From positions 11,251-17,617 of the forward strand of contig DDEJ01000132.1 of assembly GCA_002336405.1 (NCBI GenBank): 6,367 nucleotides of DNA. Reading direction: 5' to 3'. The DNA comes from Rhodobacteraceae bacterium UBA1957 (GTDB taxonomy: Bacteria > Pseudomonadota > Alphaproteobacteria > Rhodobacterales > Rhodobacteraceae). A program made the translations under genes and the position numbers. The notes below the pieces were generated by a model that was given only the letters and a program-made list of their open reading frames with translations, was not told the origin of the DNA and ran no database searches. Positions 6,187 through 6,367 of the stretch are shown one piece after another. The first letter of the stretch is position 1. Each line of letters begins with the position of its first letter.

Positions 6187-6367
6187 GTGGCAAACCCAGA
6201 CCGATTAATATCCGTCAGACTGCCAGATGCTTGTCGTCAATTTTTATTTTTGCACACCATCACGGTGGGAGACATAGACACCGGCAGCTACGAGAAATTA
6301 ACAGGCCTGAACCATAGTTTGCATTTAACACAAGCCCAACCGCCAAACTGCAAACTGCAAACTGCAA
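6187..6367 (+). CDS. Possible divergent hypothetical gene, 5' end only (open at window edge)
   Basis: An open frame of at least 60 codons runs from GTG 6187 to the right edge without a stop. The in-frame stop upstream is TAG at 6172-6174. An AGGGG sequence (6173-6177) is placed 9 nt before the GTG; an in-frame TTG at 6181 is an alternative start. The predicted start is (M)ANPDRLISVRLPDACRQFLF. No family, helix-turn-helix or signal peptide was recognised. The last residues are encoded by the 7-bp tandem repeat. A frame this long is not rare by chance, so it is offered only as a candidate for a divergent gene. Confidence 0.2.
   Translation, partial: MANPDRLISVRLPDACRQFLFLHTITVGDIDTGSYEKLTGLNHSLHLTQAQPPNCKLQTA
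6344..6367. repeat. 7-bp tandem repeat (CAAACTG), about 3.4 copies, running off the window
   Basis: Three exact copies of CAAACTG plus CAA fill the last 24 bases, and the true length may be greater. An inverted copy of TGCAAACT (AGTTTGCA) lies at 6317-6324. The array falls within the candidate divergent open frame. Because 7 is not a multiple of 3, a change in copy number would shift that frame. A sequencing or assembly edge effect is also possible. Confidence 0.75.

Larger units (their letters stand above)
6034..6367. other. Upstream regulatory stretch of the operon, otherwise without a secure gene
   Basis: This 334-nt stretch holds the dehydrogenase leader, two dyad sequences, a possible -10 element, a weak divergent open frame and a 7-bp tandem repeat at the very edge, each listed separately where supported. 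No tRNA, other RNA gene or transposon end was recognised. A 9-bp inverted repeat (GACTGTTCA at 6099-6107, TGAACAGTC at 6144-6152) spans the two dyads. A second 7-bp pair (GCCGACT at 6073-6079, AGTCGGC at 6149-6155) shares the right arm, so the two pairings would exclude each other if transcribed. Confidence 0.6.

Noticed and set aside
6253..6265. Small hairpin (CACC/GGTG) beside an A/T-rich run, as a terminator
   Set aside because: The T-run precedes the hairpin on the plus strand and becomes an A-run after it on the minus strand. The 4-bp stem is too weak, so neither orientation fits an intrinsic terminator.

Overview
The window reads as one leftward (minus-strand) operon of an alphaproteobacterium. 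That assignment rests on the resemblance of the ABC genes to rhizobial and roseobacter-type polyol/glycerol importers and on an intermediate GC content; a marine lineage is plausible but not provable here. Transcription would begin at the right in a 334-nt non-coding or regulatory stretch (6034-6367). It would then run through a zinc-dependent, NAD-linked alcohol dehydrogenase (4978-6033), a periplasmic solute-binding protein (3405-4943), two inner-membrane permeases (2465-3331 and 1614-2462) and two ABC ATPases (533-1612 and 1-533). The second ATPase is cut by the left edge.

The genes are tightly packed. Gaps are 34 nt (dehydrogenase to binding protein), 73 nt (binding protein to first permease, holding a perfect 8-bp stem-loop), 2 nt, 1 nt, and finally a 1-nt stop/start overlap (TAATG). 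The ribosome-binding sites of the second permease and the first ATPase lie inside the end of the preceding gene. The parts make a complete CUT1-type importer (binding protein, MalF-like and MalG-like permeases, two distinct ATPases) coupled to an oxidoreductase. The simplest reading is uptake of an alcohol, polyol or related carbohydrate that the dehydrogenase then oxidises. The two ATPases resemble the GlpS/GlpT pair of the rhizobial glycerol importer GlpSTPQUV, but the gene order differs and no small GlpU-like membrane gene is present. The substrate is therefore unknown.

The most informative details are as follows. (1) The two ATPases carry complementary defects: one lacks the switch histidine, the other has LTADQ in place of LSGGQ. 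Both fall in the same composite nucleotide site, predicting an asymmetric heterodimer with one working site. (2) The dehydrogenase keeps its catalytic zinc ligands but has glycine at two of four structural-zinc cysteine positions. (3) A perfect TGTTCA-N5-TGAACA dyad plus a weaker neighbouring dyad sit upstream of the operon and look like binding sites for an unseen regulator. (4) A 7-bp tandem repeat runs into the right edge, inside an open frame that could be a divergent gene. No RNA gene, insertion sequence, CRISPR array or clearly novel system was seen.
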